Source of the DNA: Roseibium salinum
GTDB lineage: Bacteria; Pseudomonadota; Alphaproteobacteria; Rhizobiales; Stappiaceae
DNA: 64,000 nt
Direction of reading: 5' to 3'
Assembly (NCBI RefSeq): GCF_026240905.1
Contig: NZ_JAPEVI010000002.1
Span: forward strand, 124,001-188,000
The notes under the pieces are model-generated. The model saw nothing but the letters and a program-made list of their open reading frames with translations, made no database searches and had not been told where the DNA came from. The position numbers and the translations under genes were made by a program. Below, piece by piece: positions 1 through 8,291 of this stretch (position 1 is the stretch's first letter; each line of letters begins with the position of its first letter).

Positions 1-775
1 CGGGATCGCTGACATAGGTGACGGGCGCCTCCGGTGCAGGCGGGCGCGGCTTGAGGCGCAAGCCTTTCCGCCAGAGACGGGCGGCTTCCAGATATATGCC
101 TGCGGTTACCTTGACGGTCATCCATCCGGTGCGGGCCAGGGCGCGAAGCAGACTGCTGTCCGACAGTTCCTTTCGCTTGCCGTGAAACAACGCCTTGAGC
201 AAGGGACCGTGGACGTCTTTCAGCGTGATACCGACCGTCAGTTCCTCGCCGGGCGGGGTCACGCGGAAACCGTAGGTCCCCTCTGCCGTGTTGAAGGGGG
301 AGACGTAGAGCTCCTTGCGGCAGCTCTGGACAATCAGGTTGCTGCCGTTGGCAGGGCTCACGGGAATGACATAGGTCTTGCGCTCGCCGAAGGTGTTGTT
401 CACTTCATAAACCATCAGGCGGGGATGACCGCCCTCGTCGAACCCGAAATAGACCGTCAGCGGATTGAATGCGTAACCCAGGATCCGGGGATAGCAGAGC
501 ATCGCGAACCGGCAGACCTCGCGGCCTGCCGGCGTGACGGCCGCGAGGCGGGCGAGATAGTCGGGCAGGGGCGTTCCATCGCCGTGGTCGCGATCATGAA
601 TGCTGAACAGGTTGAAGCGGTTATAGGAAAAAAGTTTCAGCCTTTGACCTAGCTTTTCCAGATCGCCGCAATCGATCAGAACGGCGAACACCCGGTAGCG
701 GAGCTTATGCACGCACGGGCGCATCCGTGTGTGCATGACGGTGCCGTCATATATTGCTGCAGGATGTGTGGTCAT
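1..775 (-). CDS. DUF1365 family protein (C-terminus beyond left edge)
   Basis: A minus-strand frame is open from an ATG at 775 to the window edge (258 codons, no stop). It is recognised as DUF1365 (COG3496) by the run PRILGYAFNPLTVYF followed by GFDEGGHPRLMVYEVNNTFG and a later HGPLLKALFHG. The biochemical role of the family is unproven. It is usually encoded beside an amine-oxidase-like FAD protein and often a cyclopropane-fatty-acid-synthase homologue, which suggests a role in lipid modification. Its ATG overlaps the stop of the FAD gene (ATGA, 772-775), so the two are translationally coupled and share the promoter at 2128-2156. The C-terminus and any third gene lie outside the window. Confidence 0.9.
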   Translation of the reverse strand, partial: MTTHPAAIYDGTVMHTRMRPCVHKLRYRVFAVLIDCGDLEKLGQRLKLFSYNRFNLFSIHDRDHGDGTPLPDYLARLAAVTPAGREVCRFAMLCYPRILGYAFNPLTVYFGFDEGGHPRLMVYEVNNTFGERKTYVIPVSPANGSNLIVQSCRKELYVSPFNTAEGTYGFRVTPPGEELTVGITLKDVHGPLLKALFHGKRKELSDSSLLRALARTGWMTVKVTAGIYLEAARLWRKGLRLKPRPPAPEAPVTYVSDP

Positions 776-2100
776 TCCGCTGCTTCTATTCTCGGCCGGT
801 TCAGGGCTGCGATCCGTCCGGACTGGTTGTCGACCTGCCATGGACGGCAGGCACCGCCAAGCTGCTCCCCAACCGCGAGCCCGCTTTGAAAGGCATCCTC
901 GTGAAAGCCGTAGCCGAAGTAGCTGCCGCAGAACCAGGTTCGTCGCGCGCCCTGCAGGGTCCACAGGTCATTTTGCGCTGCCATCGCCGCGGCATCGAAT
1001 ACGGGATGATCGTAGAGAAACTCGCCTTCGACCGCCTTGGGGTGAATTGCGTCGTAAGGATTGAGCGTCACGAAAAGATCGGTTCGCGTCTGCAGGTTTT
1101 GCAACCGGTTCATCCAGTATGTGACGCAGAGCCCGGTGTCGGCGCCCTTGTTCTTCTTGATGTAGTTCCAGCTCGACCAGAGCCGCTTGCGCCGCGGCAT
1201 CCAGCGGGAATCGCGGTGAAGAACGGCGCGGTTGCGCTGATAGGAGAAGCTGCCGAGGAGATTGGTCTCAGCCGCGTCCGGCCCTTCGAGCAGCCCGAGC
1301 GCCTGATCGGCATGTGTTGCGACGACGACATGATCAAAAGGCCGCAAAGCGCCGCGGTTGTCCGCCACATGGACATAGCCGGGATGGCGAACGATGCGGC
1401 TCGCGCCGGTTTCAAGCAGGATTTCGAACCCGCCGTCTTCAACCAACCGGTTTACATAGCTTCGGCTGCCGCCGCGAACGGACCGCCATTGCGGCCTGTT
1501 CTGGAACTGCAGCATGCCATGATTGGCATAGAAATCGATGAAGCTGCGCGCGGGAAATTCCAGCATTTCCGACATGGTGGTCGACCAGATCGCGGCCCCC
1601 ATGGGCAGAATATGGTTTTCGATGAAGGCGGGAGAAAAGCCTTCGCGGTCGAGGAACGTGCCGAGAGCGATTTCCGGAGACGTGGCCGCCGCCCGCTGCT
1701 GCGCCGTCCTGAAAAACCGGGAGATATCGTTCAGCAGTTTCCAATGGCTTGTTCGGGCGACGTTCCGGCGCTGTCCGAAAAATCCACCGAGCCCGGACCC
1801 GGCATATTCGTAGGCACCGCCGTTGGACGACAACGCGAAGCTCATTTCCGTTTTGTCGGTTTCGACGCCGAGATGGGCGAACAGGGCAACGAGATTGGGA
1901 TAGTTGCGCTCGTTGTAGACGATGAAGCCCGTATCCACCCCGACATTGCCTTCCGGCGTGGCCACATCGATCGTGTTGGCGTGGCCGCCCAGATGAGCGC
2001 CGGCTTCGTATAAGGTCACCTTGTGGTTTTTCGACAGCATCCAGGCAGCCGACAAGCCCGCAATACCGGAGCCGATAACCGCGATTTTCAAAGGATTCAT
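772..2100 (-). CDS. FAD/NAD-binding amine-oxidase-like oxidoreductase (COG2907 type)
   Basis: This 442-residue flavoprotein has an N-terminal dinucleotide fold (AVIGSGIAGLSAAWML, residues about 7-22) followed by the FAD-contact stretch LYEAGAHLGGHANT. The C-terminal FAD motif GYGFHEDAFQSGLAVGEQLG is near residue 410. The length and layout fit COG2907 predicted NAD/FAD-binding proteins of the amine-oxidase/desaturase superfamily. It is first in an operon with the DUF1365 gene (4-bp overlap). From memory, this pair belongs to the sigma-E/ChrR singlet-oxygen response in Rhodobacter-type bacteria, where it is linked to unsaturated fatty-acid modification. Substrate and reaction are inference. An ECF-type promoter candidate ends about 25 bp before the start codon. 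Confidence 0.9.
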   Translation of the reverse strand: MNPLKIAVIGSGIAGLSAAWMLSKNHKVTLYEAGAHLGGHANTIDVATPEGNVGVDTGFIVYNERNYPNLVALFAHLGVETDKTEMSFALSSNGGAYEYAGSGLGGFFGQRRNVARTSHWKLLNDISRFFRTAQQRAAATSPEIALGTFLDREGFSPAFIENHILPMGAAIWSTTMSEMLEFPARSFIDFYANHGMLQFQNRPQWRSVRGGSRSYVNRLVEDGGFEILLETGASRIVRHPGYVHVADNRGALRPFDHVVVATHADQALGLLEGPDAAETNLLGSFSYQRNRAVLHRDSRWMPRRKRLWSSWNYIKKNKGADTGLCVTYWMNRLQNLQTRTDLFVTLNPYDAIHPKAVEGEFLYDHPVFDAAAMAAQNDLWTLQGARRTWFCGSYFGYGFHEDAFQSGLAVGEQLGGACRPWQVDNQSGRIAALNRPRIEAAE

Positions 2101-2127
2101 TGTATAACCCGCGTTGCGTTTGATCCG

Positions 2128-2156
2128 AATTACGCAGGCGGCGGGTTAGCGGATCA
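2128..2156 (-). promoter_or_regulatory. ECF sigma-type promoter (RpoE/ChrR-like) for the FAD-DUF1365 operon
   Basis: On the minus strand, TGATCC (2156-2151) is followed after 16 bases by CGTAATT (2134-2128). The gene's ATG is at 2100, leaving about a 20-base leader. This resembles the -35 TGATCC / -10 CGTA pattern that I recall for ECF11 (RpoE/ChrR) sigma factors. A mirrored copy with identical spacing faces the opposite gene. Confidence 0.6.
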
Positions 2157-2199
2157 CTCCCGGCAACGTTCCTCGGCCAGTCCGGTCGAAACACAGCAG

Positions 2200-2227
2200 T
2201 GATCCGAAGCCCTGTGGCAGGCGTATT
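2200..2227 (+). promoter_or_regulatory. ECF sigma-type promoter for the DUF2177 gene
   Basis: TGATCC (2200-2205), a 16-base spacer and CGTATT (2222-2227) are followed by AGGAG (2247-2251) and the ATG at 2257. The spacing equals that of the divergent promoter at 2128-2156, so one sigma factor probably drives both sides. Confidence 0.6.
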
Positions 2228-2256
2228 TGAAGTCGATAAACACGGCAGGAGTGATC

Positions 2257-2667
2257 ATGGCGAAGTACCTGATTGCATACGGCACCACGGCGTTCGTGTT
2301 CCTGGTGATCGATTTGATCTGGTTGTCCAAGGTGGCCAAGCAATTCTACCAGGACCAGCTGGGCGACATACTGCTGGAATCACCGCGGGTCCCGGCTGCC
2401 ATTGCCTTTTACGTCGTTTACATTGCAGGCATCGTCTTTTTCGCTGTCGCACCCGCGCTACGCTCGGATTCGATCGTCATCGCACTCCTCCACGGCGCCC
2501 TGTTCGGCTTCTTCGCCTATGCCACCTACGACCTGACGAACTACGCGACGTTGAAAAACTGGCCGCTTGTGGTGTCAGTCGCCGATATCGCCTGGGGAAC
2601 TTTCCTGACCGGCATCTCCGCCGCAGCCGGCTTTTGGGTCGCGCGGCTGCTTACGCAAACGGGCTAA
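2257..2667 (+). CDS. DUF2177 family membrane protein
   Basis: A small integral membrane protein of 136 residues with four hydrophobic segments. It is recognised as DUF2177 by FVFLVIDLIWL near the N-terminus and by HGALFGFFAYATYDLTNYAT and DIAWGTFLTG further on. The function is unknown. The start at 2257 is chosen because AGGAG lies 5 bp upstream; an in-frame ATG at 2227 would sit on the predicted -10 box. It is transcribed divergently from the FAD-DUF1365 operon across 156 bp carrying two facing ECF-type promoters. This suggests that all three genes answer the same membrane or photo-oxidative stress. Confidence 0.88.
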   Translation: MAKYLIAYGTTAFVFLVIDLIWLSKVAKQFYQDQLGDILLESPRVPAAIAFYVVYIAGIVFFAVAPALRSDSIVIALLHGALFGFFAYATYDLTNYATLKNWPLVVSVADIAWGTFLTGISAAAGFWVARLLTQTG

Positions 2668-2835
2668 GACACGGTGGATTCGTTGCGGCAGCGAGCTATT
2701 GCAGGCGTCGACTCGCTTGCATGGAGGGGCTCAGATCATCTCCTGTATTCGAAAGATCGGGAAAGGCTTCCTTTGTCACGATTCACCGGGACAATGAACC
2801 CGCATTGATGCGGCGATGCAACCCAGAGGGCAGCA

Positions 2836-3897
2836 TCACAGGGCTTTCCGGTCCAGAATCGCCGGCGCTGTCACGGAGTTGCGCTCCACCAGAGGGCACT
2901 CCACCTTGATATGTCCGGGACCTGCCTGACGTCCGTTGGCGTTGTCGAGCAGCAATTCGAAAGCGATTTCACCCATTTCGTAATGCGGCAGAACCAGTGT
3001 CGAGAGGGGAGGATGCATGCTTTCGGAAATTTCGCGGTTGTCGAAGCCGATGACCGCGATGTCTTCGGGAACCCGCAGCCCCCGCTCTTTCAGCGCATCA
3101 TAGCACCCGAGCGCCATCAGATCGTTGGCACAGAAGATTGCATCGGGGGGATTGTCGAGATCCAGAAGGGCGTGGGTGTGTTGGTATCCCGACAACGGTT
3201 CCCAGTTGCCGGGCTTCACAAGGGCACTGTCGAAAGGGATGTCATTGCTCGAAAGCGCCTGCCGGTACCCCTTGAGCCGGTCGCGTGAGGCATCCACGCC
3301 CTGCTGGCCGTTGATAAGTCCGATGCGGCGGTAGCCGGCCTGGATCAGGTGGTCCGTCGCAGTGCGCCCGCCCAGAACGTCGCCGGGCAGGACCGAGGGC
3401 AAGGCCCGGTCACCGTCATAGCAGTTCAGAAGGATGGTGTGCCGGTCTTCCAATGCGGGCACGAGGTCAACGCGCCGCGTCAGGATCGTTCCGTAGATAA
3501 AACCCAGCAGGGGCAGGCGGCTCATCTGGCTGACGATCATCTGCTCGGTGTCCCGGTCTCCATGGCTGACCGCGAGACTGACGTGAATGCCGAATTCATA
3601 GGCTTTATCCCTGGCGCCCTCGAACGCGAGCGCCATCCAGGGATCGGTGGTGATCTCGTCGGCGATGAACACGACGTTCGATCGGTCTTCGGGCACTGCC
3701 CTGGATCCGCGGCGAACGAGCGTGTACCCGAGCTCCCGGGCCGCATCATGGACCCGCTTCTTCGTCGCGTCGCTCAGCTTGGCACCGGGGCTGCCGTTCA
3801 GGACGAGAGAAACCGTTGCCTGCGAAACGCCGGCCATGGCCGCAACATCCATCATGGTTGGACGTCTATCTATGCTGAGCCGGCGTTTTTTCGTCAT
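2836..3897 (-). CDS. LacI family transcriptional regulator
   Basis: A 353-residue LacI/GalR repressor. The helix-turn-helix is at residues 14-35 (TMMDVAAMAGVSQATVSLVL) with the hinge SDATKKRVHDAARELGY, followed by a periplasmic-binding-protein-like effector domain (FIADEITTDPWMALAFEGARD onward, ending CPLVERNSV). It lies downstream of a CUT2 ATPase and permease on the same strand, so it is probably the local regulator of the two sugar ABC systems between 4040 and 11874. The effector is probably the imported sugar. Candidate operators are the related AT-rich palindromes at 5918-5935 and 8218-8243. A bias against AT-only operators in the LacI family makes that link tentative. Confidence 0.92.
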   Translation of the reverse strand: MTKKRRLSIDRRPTMMDVAAMAGVSQATVSLVLNGSPGAKLSDATKKRVHDAARELGYTLVRRGSRAVPEDRSNVVFIADEITTDPWMALAFEGARDKAYEFGIHVSLAVSHGDRDTEQMIVSQMSRLPLLGFIYGTILTRRVDLVPALEDRHTILLNCYDGDRALPSVLPGDVLGGRTATDHLIQAGYRRIGLINGQQGVDASRDRLKGYRQALSSNDIPFDSALVKPGNWEPLSGYQHTHALLDLDNPPDAIFCANDLMALGCYDALKERGLRVPEDIAVIGFDNREISESMHPPLSTLVLPHYEMGEIAFELLLDNANGRQAGPGHIKVECPLVERNSVTAPAILDRKAL

Positions 3898-4039
3898 CTT
3901 CTTTCTGATTTCCTCATCATTGGCACATTCGCCTTTTGAACCGGCGCCACCTGAACCGGCGAATGACTATCGGGAACGAAAGGTAAAATCAACGTTCTGC
4001 GCGCCGGGTACCAGGCAGGCATTTGTTTCTCCTCATACT

Positions 4040-5035
4040 TTAGTCGAGCGTGCGCAGATTGCGGATGCGGTCGAAAGCGACCGCGATGATGATGAAGGAG
4101 CCGATGAACATGCCCTGCCAGAACGTGGAAATACCGAGCAGAATTAGCGAGTTCCGTATCACTTCTATCAGGAGAGCACCGATGACGGCGCCAAGTGCCG
4201 TTCCTTCGCCGCCCGCAAGGTTGGCTCCGCCGATAACGGCGGCGGCAATCACCGTGAGCTCCATCGCCTGACCAAGATTTGTCGTCACACTGCCAAGCCA
4301 GCCGGCCATGAGAATGCCCGCGACGCCTGCGGTCAGTGCTGAAAACATGTAGATCGACACTTTGATTCGCTTTACGGGAATACCGGTCAGCGTCGCCGCC
4401 TGCTCGTTGCCGCCGATCGCGAACACGTACTGGCCCCACCTGGTCCAACGGAAAACGACGCTCATGACGATCGTCAGAAGACCGAGCGCATAGATGGGAT
4501 GGGGCAGCCCAAGGGTCGAACCGCCTCCAAGCCAAAGCAGAACGTCATGATCGGGACCGAACTCCCAGATCATCTTGTTGTCCGACAGCACCATGGCCAG
4601 CGACCTGGCCGCCGACAGCATACCGAGCGTCACGACAAAAGGCGGCATCCCCACATAGGCGATCAAGGCGCCGTTGAGCAGCCCGACCGCGGCCGCCGCG
4701 GCCAGTGCGAGCAGCGCGGACAACCAGAATGGATTTCCCGCCGCCATCAGAACGCTGATGACCATTGCCGCGAGCACCACCGTCGACCCCACGGACAGGT
4801 CTATTCCGCCGGAGGCTATGACGGTCGTCATGCCGATGGCAATCAGTCCGACAAAGGCAAAGTTGCGTGTCACGTTGAACAGATTCCGCTGGGTCGCAAA
4901 GGAATCCGTCATCAGGGACAGGGCCACGCAGGCCAGGACGGCCGCAAGGAACACCCAGAACACCTGGGCATTGAGCAGCCTGTTCAAAGATGAATGGTGC
5001 TGGCTGTGACCGATGGCTTGTTCAAGGGTTGTCAT
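4040..5035 (-). CDS. CUT2 sugar ABC transporter permease (RbsC type)
   Basis: A 331-residue polytopic inner-membrane protein of the RbsC/AraH family with about eight to ten hydrophobic segments. Family signatures are GMTTVIASGGIDLSVGS near the middle of the N-terminal half and AAAVIGGANLAGGEGTALGA near the C-terminus. The ATG at 5035 is preferred because GGGAGG lies just upstream; the in-frame TTG at 5053 overlaps the ATPase stop. It forms an operon with the upstream ATPase (5050-5790) and downstream LacI gene. No binding-protein gene lies on this strand. The likely partner is the divergent one at 6978. Confidence 0.92.
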   Translation of the reverse strand: MTTLEQAIGHSQHHSSLNRLLNAQVFWVFLAAVLACVALSLMTDSFATQRNLFNVTRNFAFVGLIAIGMTTVIASGGIDLSVGSTVVLAAMVISVLMAAGNPFWLSALLALAAAAAVGLLNGALIAYVGMPPFVVTLGMLSAARSLAMVLSDNKMIWEFGPDHDVLLWLGGGSTLGLPHPIYALGLLTIVMSVVFRWTRWGQYVFAIGGNEQAATLTGIPVKRIKVSIYMFSALTAGVAGILMAGWLGSVTTNLGQAMELTVIAAAVIGGANLAGGEGTALGAVIGALLIEVIRNSLILLGISTFWQGMFIGSFIIIAVAFDRIRNLRTLD

Positions 5036-5049
5036 TGGCTGTTCCTCCC

Positions 5050-5790
5050 TCAAGCCGTTTCTATGGCGCCGGTTATCAGACCGGTGACTTCTTCCGGCGA
5101 ACTCTCGTTCGCCGCCTTGCAGGCAACAAGCCTGCCTCTGCGCAATACCGCAATCCGGCTGCTGACGGCAAAGACATCCGGCATACGGTGACTGATGAGC
5201 ACGACGCTGATCCCCTGATCGCTCAGACGGTGGATCAGATCGAGAACCTCTGCGACCTGGCGCACCGAAATGGCGGCGGTCGGTTCATCCATCAGGACGA
5301 TCTTGGCGTTGGACAGCAGCGTCCTGGCGATCGCCACCGCCTGGCGCTGTCCGCCGGACATCCGCCTGACGAGATCGCGGGGCCGGGTTTCGGACTTCAG
5401 CGTGGCAAACAGCTCCGCGGAACGCCGATGCATGGTTGCATAGTCCAGCAGGCGAAGGCCGCCGTAGGACCGTTGCGGTTCGCGGCCGAGAAACACGTTG
5501 GATGCCGCCGACAGGTTATCGCACAGCGCAAGATCCTGATAGACGACCTCGATGCCCGCCTGCTGCGCATCGAGCGGTTTGTGGAAATTCACCGTCACGT
5601 CATCTATGGAGATCGAGCCCCGCGACGGCCCGAAATTCCCGGCAACGATTTTCACCAGCGTGGATTTCCCCGCACCGTTATCGCCCATGAGCCCCAGCAC
5701 TTCACCTGGGGCAACTTCAAGCGACACCTCGTTCAGTGCCTGGATGGCCCCAAAGTTCTTTGAGATTCCGGTTAGCCTAAGTCTCGACAT
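5050..5790 (-). CDS. Sugar ABC transporter ATP-binding protein, single nucleotide-binding domain
   Basis: A 246-residue ATPase with one ABC domain: Walker A GDNGAGKST, Q-loop region VVYQDLALCDNLS, signature MSGGQRQAVAIAR, Walker B IVLMDEPTAAIS and switch His in VVLISHRM. CUT2 importers mostly use a double-length RbsA protein. Single-domain versions (FrcA-like) occur in rhizobia and presumably dimerise. The ATG at 5790 follows GGGGAGGAAAC; upstream in-frame codons lack a ribosome site. It is first in the minus-strand operon, 167 bp from the divergent epimerase gene, with the operator-promoter region between them. Confidence 0.92.
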   Translation of the reverse strand: MSRLRLTGISKNFGAIQALNEVSLEVAPGEVLGLMGDNGAGKSTLVKIVAGNFGPSRGSISIDDVTVNFHKPLDAQQAGIEVVYQDLALCDNLSAASNVFLGREPQRSYGGLRLLDYATMHRRSAELFATLKSETRPRDLVRRMSGGQRQAVAIARTLLSNAKIVLMDEPTAAISVRQVAEVLDLIHRLSDQGISVVLISHRMPDVFAVSSRIAVLRRGRLVACKAANESSPEEVTGLITGAIETA

Positions 5791-5908
5791 TCGATCGTTT
5801 CCTCCCCGCCGGCCCGATGCGCCGGTTTGCGCTTCCCGAGCCGCGCCACACGTGTTTCGACGCTGACCCACTGCGCATGAGACATGCTCGCGCGCTGTTT
5901 TTCAACGC

Positions 5909-5936
5909 TTGACTAATTAATATTAGTAAATATTAT
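5909..5936 (+). promoter_or_regulatory. Promoter with overlapping palindromic operator
   Basis: A -35 TTGACT (5909-5914), 16-base spacer and -10 TATTAT (5931-5936) fit sigma-70. An 18-bp inverted repeat, TAATATT-N4-AATATTA (5918-5935), fills the spacer and -10 box, which is where a repressor would block. The all-AT block stands out in GC-rich DNA. A 16/18 match lies at 8218-8235 in front of the second binding-protein gene. Confidence 0.6.
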
Positions 5937-5956
5937 TTAATAAAAGCAAGGGAGGA

Positions 5957-6940
5957 ATGATGAAGCTTCTGATAACCGGTGCCACGGGGAAGGTGGGACA
6001 GAATTTTCTGCCGGAGTTTCTCTCCTCGGAGACGTTCCGGGACTGGTGCGTCGTGGCCCTCTGCAACAACCGGGTGATCGAGCCTCGTGAGCGTGTGGAG
6101 ATCATCCAGGGATCGATAGCCGACCCGTCCACCGTTGCTCGCGCCATGGCCGGTGTTACGCATGTTCTCCACATGGCGGCCGTAAAGGAATCTCCGGATC
6201 TTGCCATCGATGTGTCGATCAAGGGGATGTTCCTTCTCCTCGAGCAGTTTCGGCAGCTTCAAGGCGCAAAGCAGTTCGTCTTGATCAGTGGCGATTGTTC
6301 GGTAGGACACGCATTTCAGCCGTATCCCGGGCCGGTGACGGAAAACTCCGAACGCAAGGCCTATCCGGGGTGCTACGCGCTGACCAAGGTTCTGGAAGAA
6401 GTGATGCTGGAACAGTACCGGTTTCAGTACGGGCTGAACGGATGCACTCTGCGCGCGCCCTGGATCATGGAAAAGGACGACTTCAGGTACGCGCTGGCCT
6501 TCGGCCGCGAGCAGTTCGGCGGACCCTTGTGGACGGACTTTCTGACGCCGGATGATGTCCATACATATGCCAGCGGCAAATACGTGCCCCTGTTGCTCGA
6601 TCGGCAGGGAGGCCCGCTCAAGCGGAACTTCGTACACGTCAGCGATCTCGTGGCGGCGGCCCTGGCGGCGCTCGACAATCCGAAGGCCACCGGCGAGCTC
6701 TTCAACATCTCAATGAACGAGCCGGTCGACTACCGGCAGGCAGCCCAATACCTGGCAGACACCCGATCTTACGAGATCGCAGAAATCCCGACGCCGCTCC
6801 ATAGCAACTGGCTCGACAACACCAAGGCGCGCCTGATGCTCGACTGGGACCCGTCGGTAGACCTCGAGGCCCTGATCGAAGGCGCCTGGAATTACAGAAG
6901 GGATGCAAAAGATCCCCGCAAAATCTGGTACCCGGGGTAG
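5957..6940 (+). CDS. NAD-dependent epimerase/dehydratase (extended SDR)
   Basis: A 327-residue extended short-chain dehydrogenase. The nucleotide-binding motif is LLITGATGKVGQNF (residues 4-17), the catalytic YxxxK is YALTK near residue 141, with an SGDCSVG serine region before it and FVHVSDLVAAALAAL in the C-terminal part. It probably oxidises or epimerises the imported sugar or a lactone; the substrate is unknown. Two ATGs (5957, 5960) follow GGGAGG at 5950-5955, and the second has the more normal spacing. It is the first gene on the plus strand behind the 5918-5935 operator, 37 bp before a binding-protein gene, so probably co-transcribed with it. Confidence 0.9.
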   Translation: MMKLLITGATGKVGQNFLPEFLSSETFRDWCVVALCNNRVIEPRERVEIIQGSIADPSTVARAMAGVTHVLHMAAVKESPDLAIDVSIKGMFLLLEQFRQLQGAKQFVLISGDCSVGHAFQPYPGPVTENSERKAYPGCYALTKVLEEVMLEQYRFQYGLNGCTLRAPWIMEKDDFRYALAFGREQFGGPLWTDFLTPDDVHTYASGKYVPLLLDRQGGPLKRNFVHVSDLVAAALAALDNPKATGELFNISMNEPVDYRQAAQYLADTRSYEIAEIPTPLHSNWLDNTKARLMLDWDPSVDLEALIEGAWNYRRDAKDPRKIWYPG

Positions 6941-6977
6941 GTCGCTCCGGGACCTGGAACAGAAGGGAGTGACACGC

Positions 6978-7970
6978 ATGAGACACAAATTACTGATGCT
7001 GGGAACCGCGGTCGTAATGGCTTTGCAGATCGGTTCCGGCCAGGCTCAAGACAAGAAGACCCTCGCCATTGTCGTCAAAGGACTCGATAACCCATTCTTT
7101 GAACAGATCAATCTGGGCTGCAAGAAATGGATGTCCGAGAACGCGGACAGTGAATATGAGTGCCTTTACACCGGTCCGGCGTCTTCTGCCGACGAGGCCG
7201 GCGAAGTCCAGATCGTCGATGATCTTCTCACCCGCGGCGTTGCCGCCATCGCGATCTCGCCCTCCAATGCTCCGGCCATGGCCAACCGCATCCGGCAGAT
7301 TTCTCCGAGCGTACCGGTCATGACGATCGACGCGGATTTCCTGGAAGAAGACCGCGACCTTCGTGCCACCTATCTGGGGACGGACAACTATCTCATGGGT
7401 GTCAAGATGGCCGAGGAGGCGGCCAAATTGAAGCCGGACGGCGGTAGCGTCTGCCTGCAACTGGGCAATGTGGCGGCCGACAACATCAATGCACGGGCGC
7501 AGGGTTTCCGTGACACCGCCGGCGGTGAAAAGGGGATCGATCGTCTGGCCGGGCAGGGCGGATGGACCGAAATCGACGGATGCCCCGTCTTCACCAACGA
7601 CCAGGCGGACCTGGCGAACCAGCAGATGGCCGATACGTTCATCGCCAATCCTGACCTGGACGCATTCATTCTGGTCGGTGGCTGGGCCCAGTTCGCGCCG
7701 CAGGCCTATACCCAGGTGACCGATCAGGTCATGGACAAACTGAAATCCAGTGAACTGATCATCGTCGCGGGCGACACTCTGCCGCCTCAAACGAAGGCGT
7801 TTCGCGAAGGCAGAAGCCATGCGCAGGTTGGACAACGACCCTTCGAAATGGGCTATCGCGCACCTGACGTGATGATTCAGCTCATCAACGGCGAAAGCGT
7901 GGACGACCCGCTCTATACGGGACTGGACGTTTGTAACCAGGAAGATCCGGGTTTCTGCGCAGACAATTAA
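6978..7970 (+). CDS. CUT2 sugar ABC transporter substrate-binding protein
   Basis: A 330-residue periplasmic protein of the RbsB-like (peripla_BP_4) group. The signal peptide spans residues 1-23 with cleavage after GQAQ. The mature start KKTLAIVVKGLDNPFFEQI and the segment GTDNYLMGVKMAEEAAK are typical. Several cysteines in the mature part (CKKW, ECLYTG, DGCPVF, VCNQEDPGFC) may form disulfides. The ATG at 6978 follows AAGGGAG. It lies directly after the epimerase gene and ends at a strong intrinsic terminator (7985-8023). It probably serves the minus-strand ATPase/permease pair, because the next ABC set has its own binding protein. Confidence 0.92.
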   Translation: MRHKLLMLGTAVVMALQIGSGQAQDKKTLAIVVKGLDNPFFEQINLGCKKWMSENADSEYECLYTGPASSADEAGEVQIVDDLLTRGVAAIAISPSNAPAMANRIRQISPSVPVMTIDADFLEEDRDLRATYLGTDNYLMGVKMAEEAAKLKPDGGSVCLQLGNVAADNINARAQGFRDTAGGEKGIDRLAGQGGWTEIDGCPVFTNDQADLANQQMADTFIANPDLDAFILVGGWAQFAPQAYTQVTDQVMDKLKSSELIIVAGDTLPPQTKAFREGRSHAQVGQRPFEMGYRAPDVMIQLINGESVDDPLYTGLDVCNQEDPGFCADN

Positions 7971-7984
7971 GCAGCCTCTCCTGG

Positions 7985-8023
7985 GCCGTCGAACTGACGC
8001 ATTGGTTCGACGGCTCCTTTTTT
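7985..8023 (+). terminator. Rho-independent terminator
   Basis: A perfect 10-bp stem, GCCGTCGAAC (7985-7994) with GTTCGACGGC (8005-8014), has a 10-base loop and is followed by CTCC and six T residues (8018-8023). It ends the epimerase/binding-protein transcript 15 bp after the stop codon. Confidence 0.9.
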
Positions 8024-8213
8024 GACGAATTGGCAACGGGCGGCACGCGATTATGCCTGCCCATTCAGCCGGACGCCGCTGGTCCGCAGTTCGAAAGTCT
8101 CCGCGGTCGGGCGTGTCAAGCACGCTTAACGCAAGCACCCCTGAAGCAGCCGCCCAGGCAGAGCCGGGCAACCCTATCTTCGCACCCGTTCCCGTCGGAT
8201 CGGGAATTAATGC

Positions 8214-8243
8214 TTGCTAATATTTATTAATAATATTATTAAT
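8214..8243 (+). promoter_or_regulatory. Promoter and AT-rich palindromic operator
   Basis: The 320-base gap after 7970 holds the terminator at its left and this site at its right. TTGCTA (8214-8219) and TATTAA (8237-8242) make a 17-spaced promoter candidate. ATTAATAATATTATTAAT (8226-8243) is a perfect 18-bp palindrome. The segment 8218-8235 matches 16 of 18 bases of the reverse complement of the operator at 5918-5935. A shared regulator, probably the LacI protein at 2836, is inferred. Confidence 0.55.
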
Positions 8244-8291
8244 GATACTGTTCAGAGTGACGCTTCGTTACTCGAAGACAGGGAGGAAAAA

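Noticed and set aside
754..2013. Plus-strand open frame of 419 codons
   Set aside because: It is the complement of the FAD oxidoreductase gene and shows no motif.
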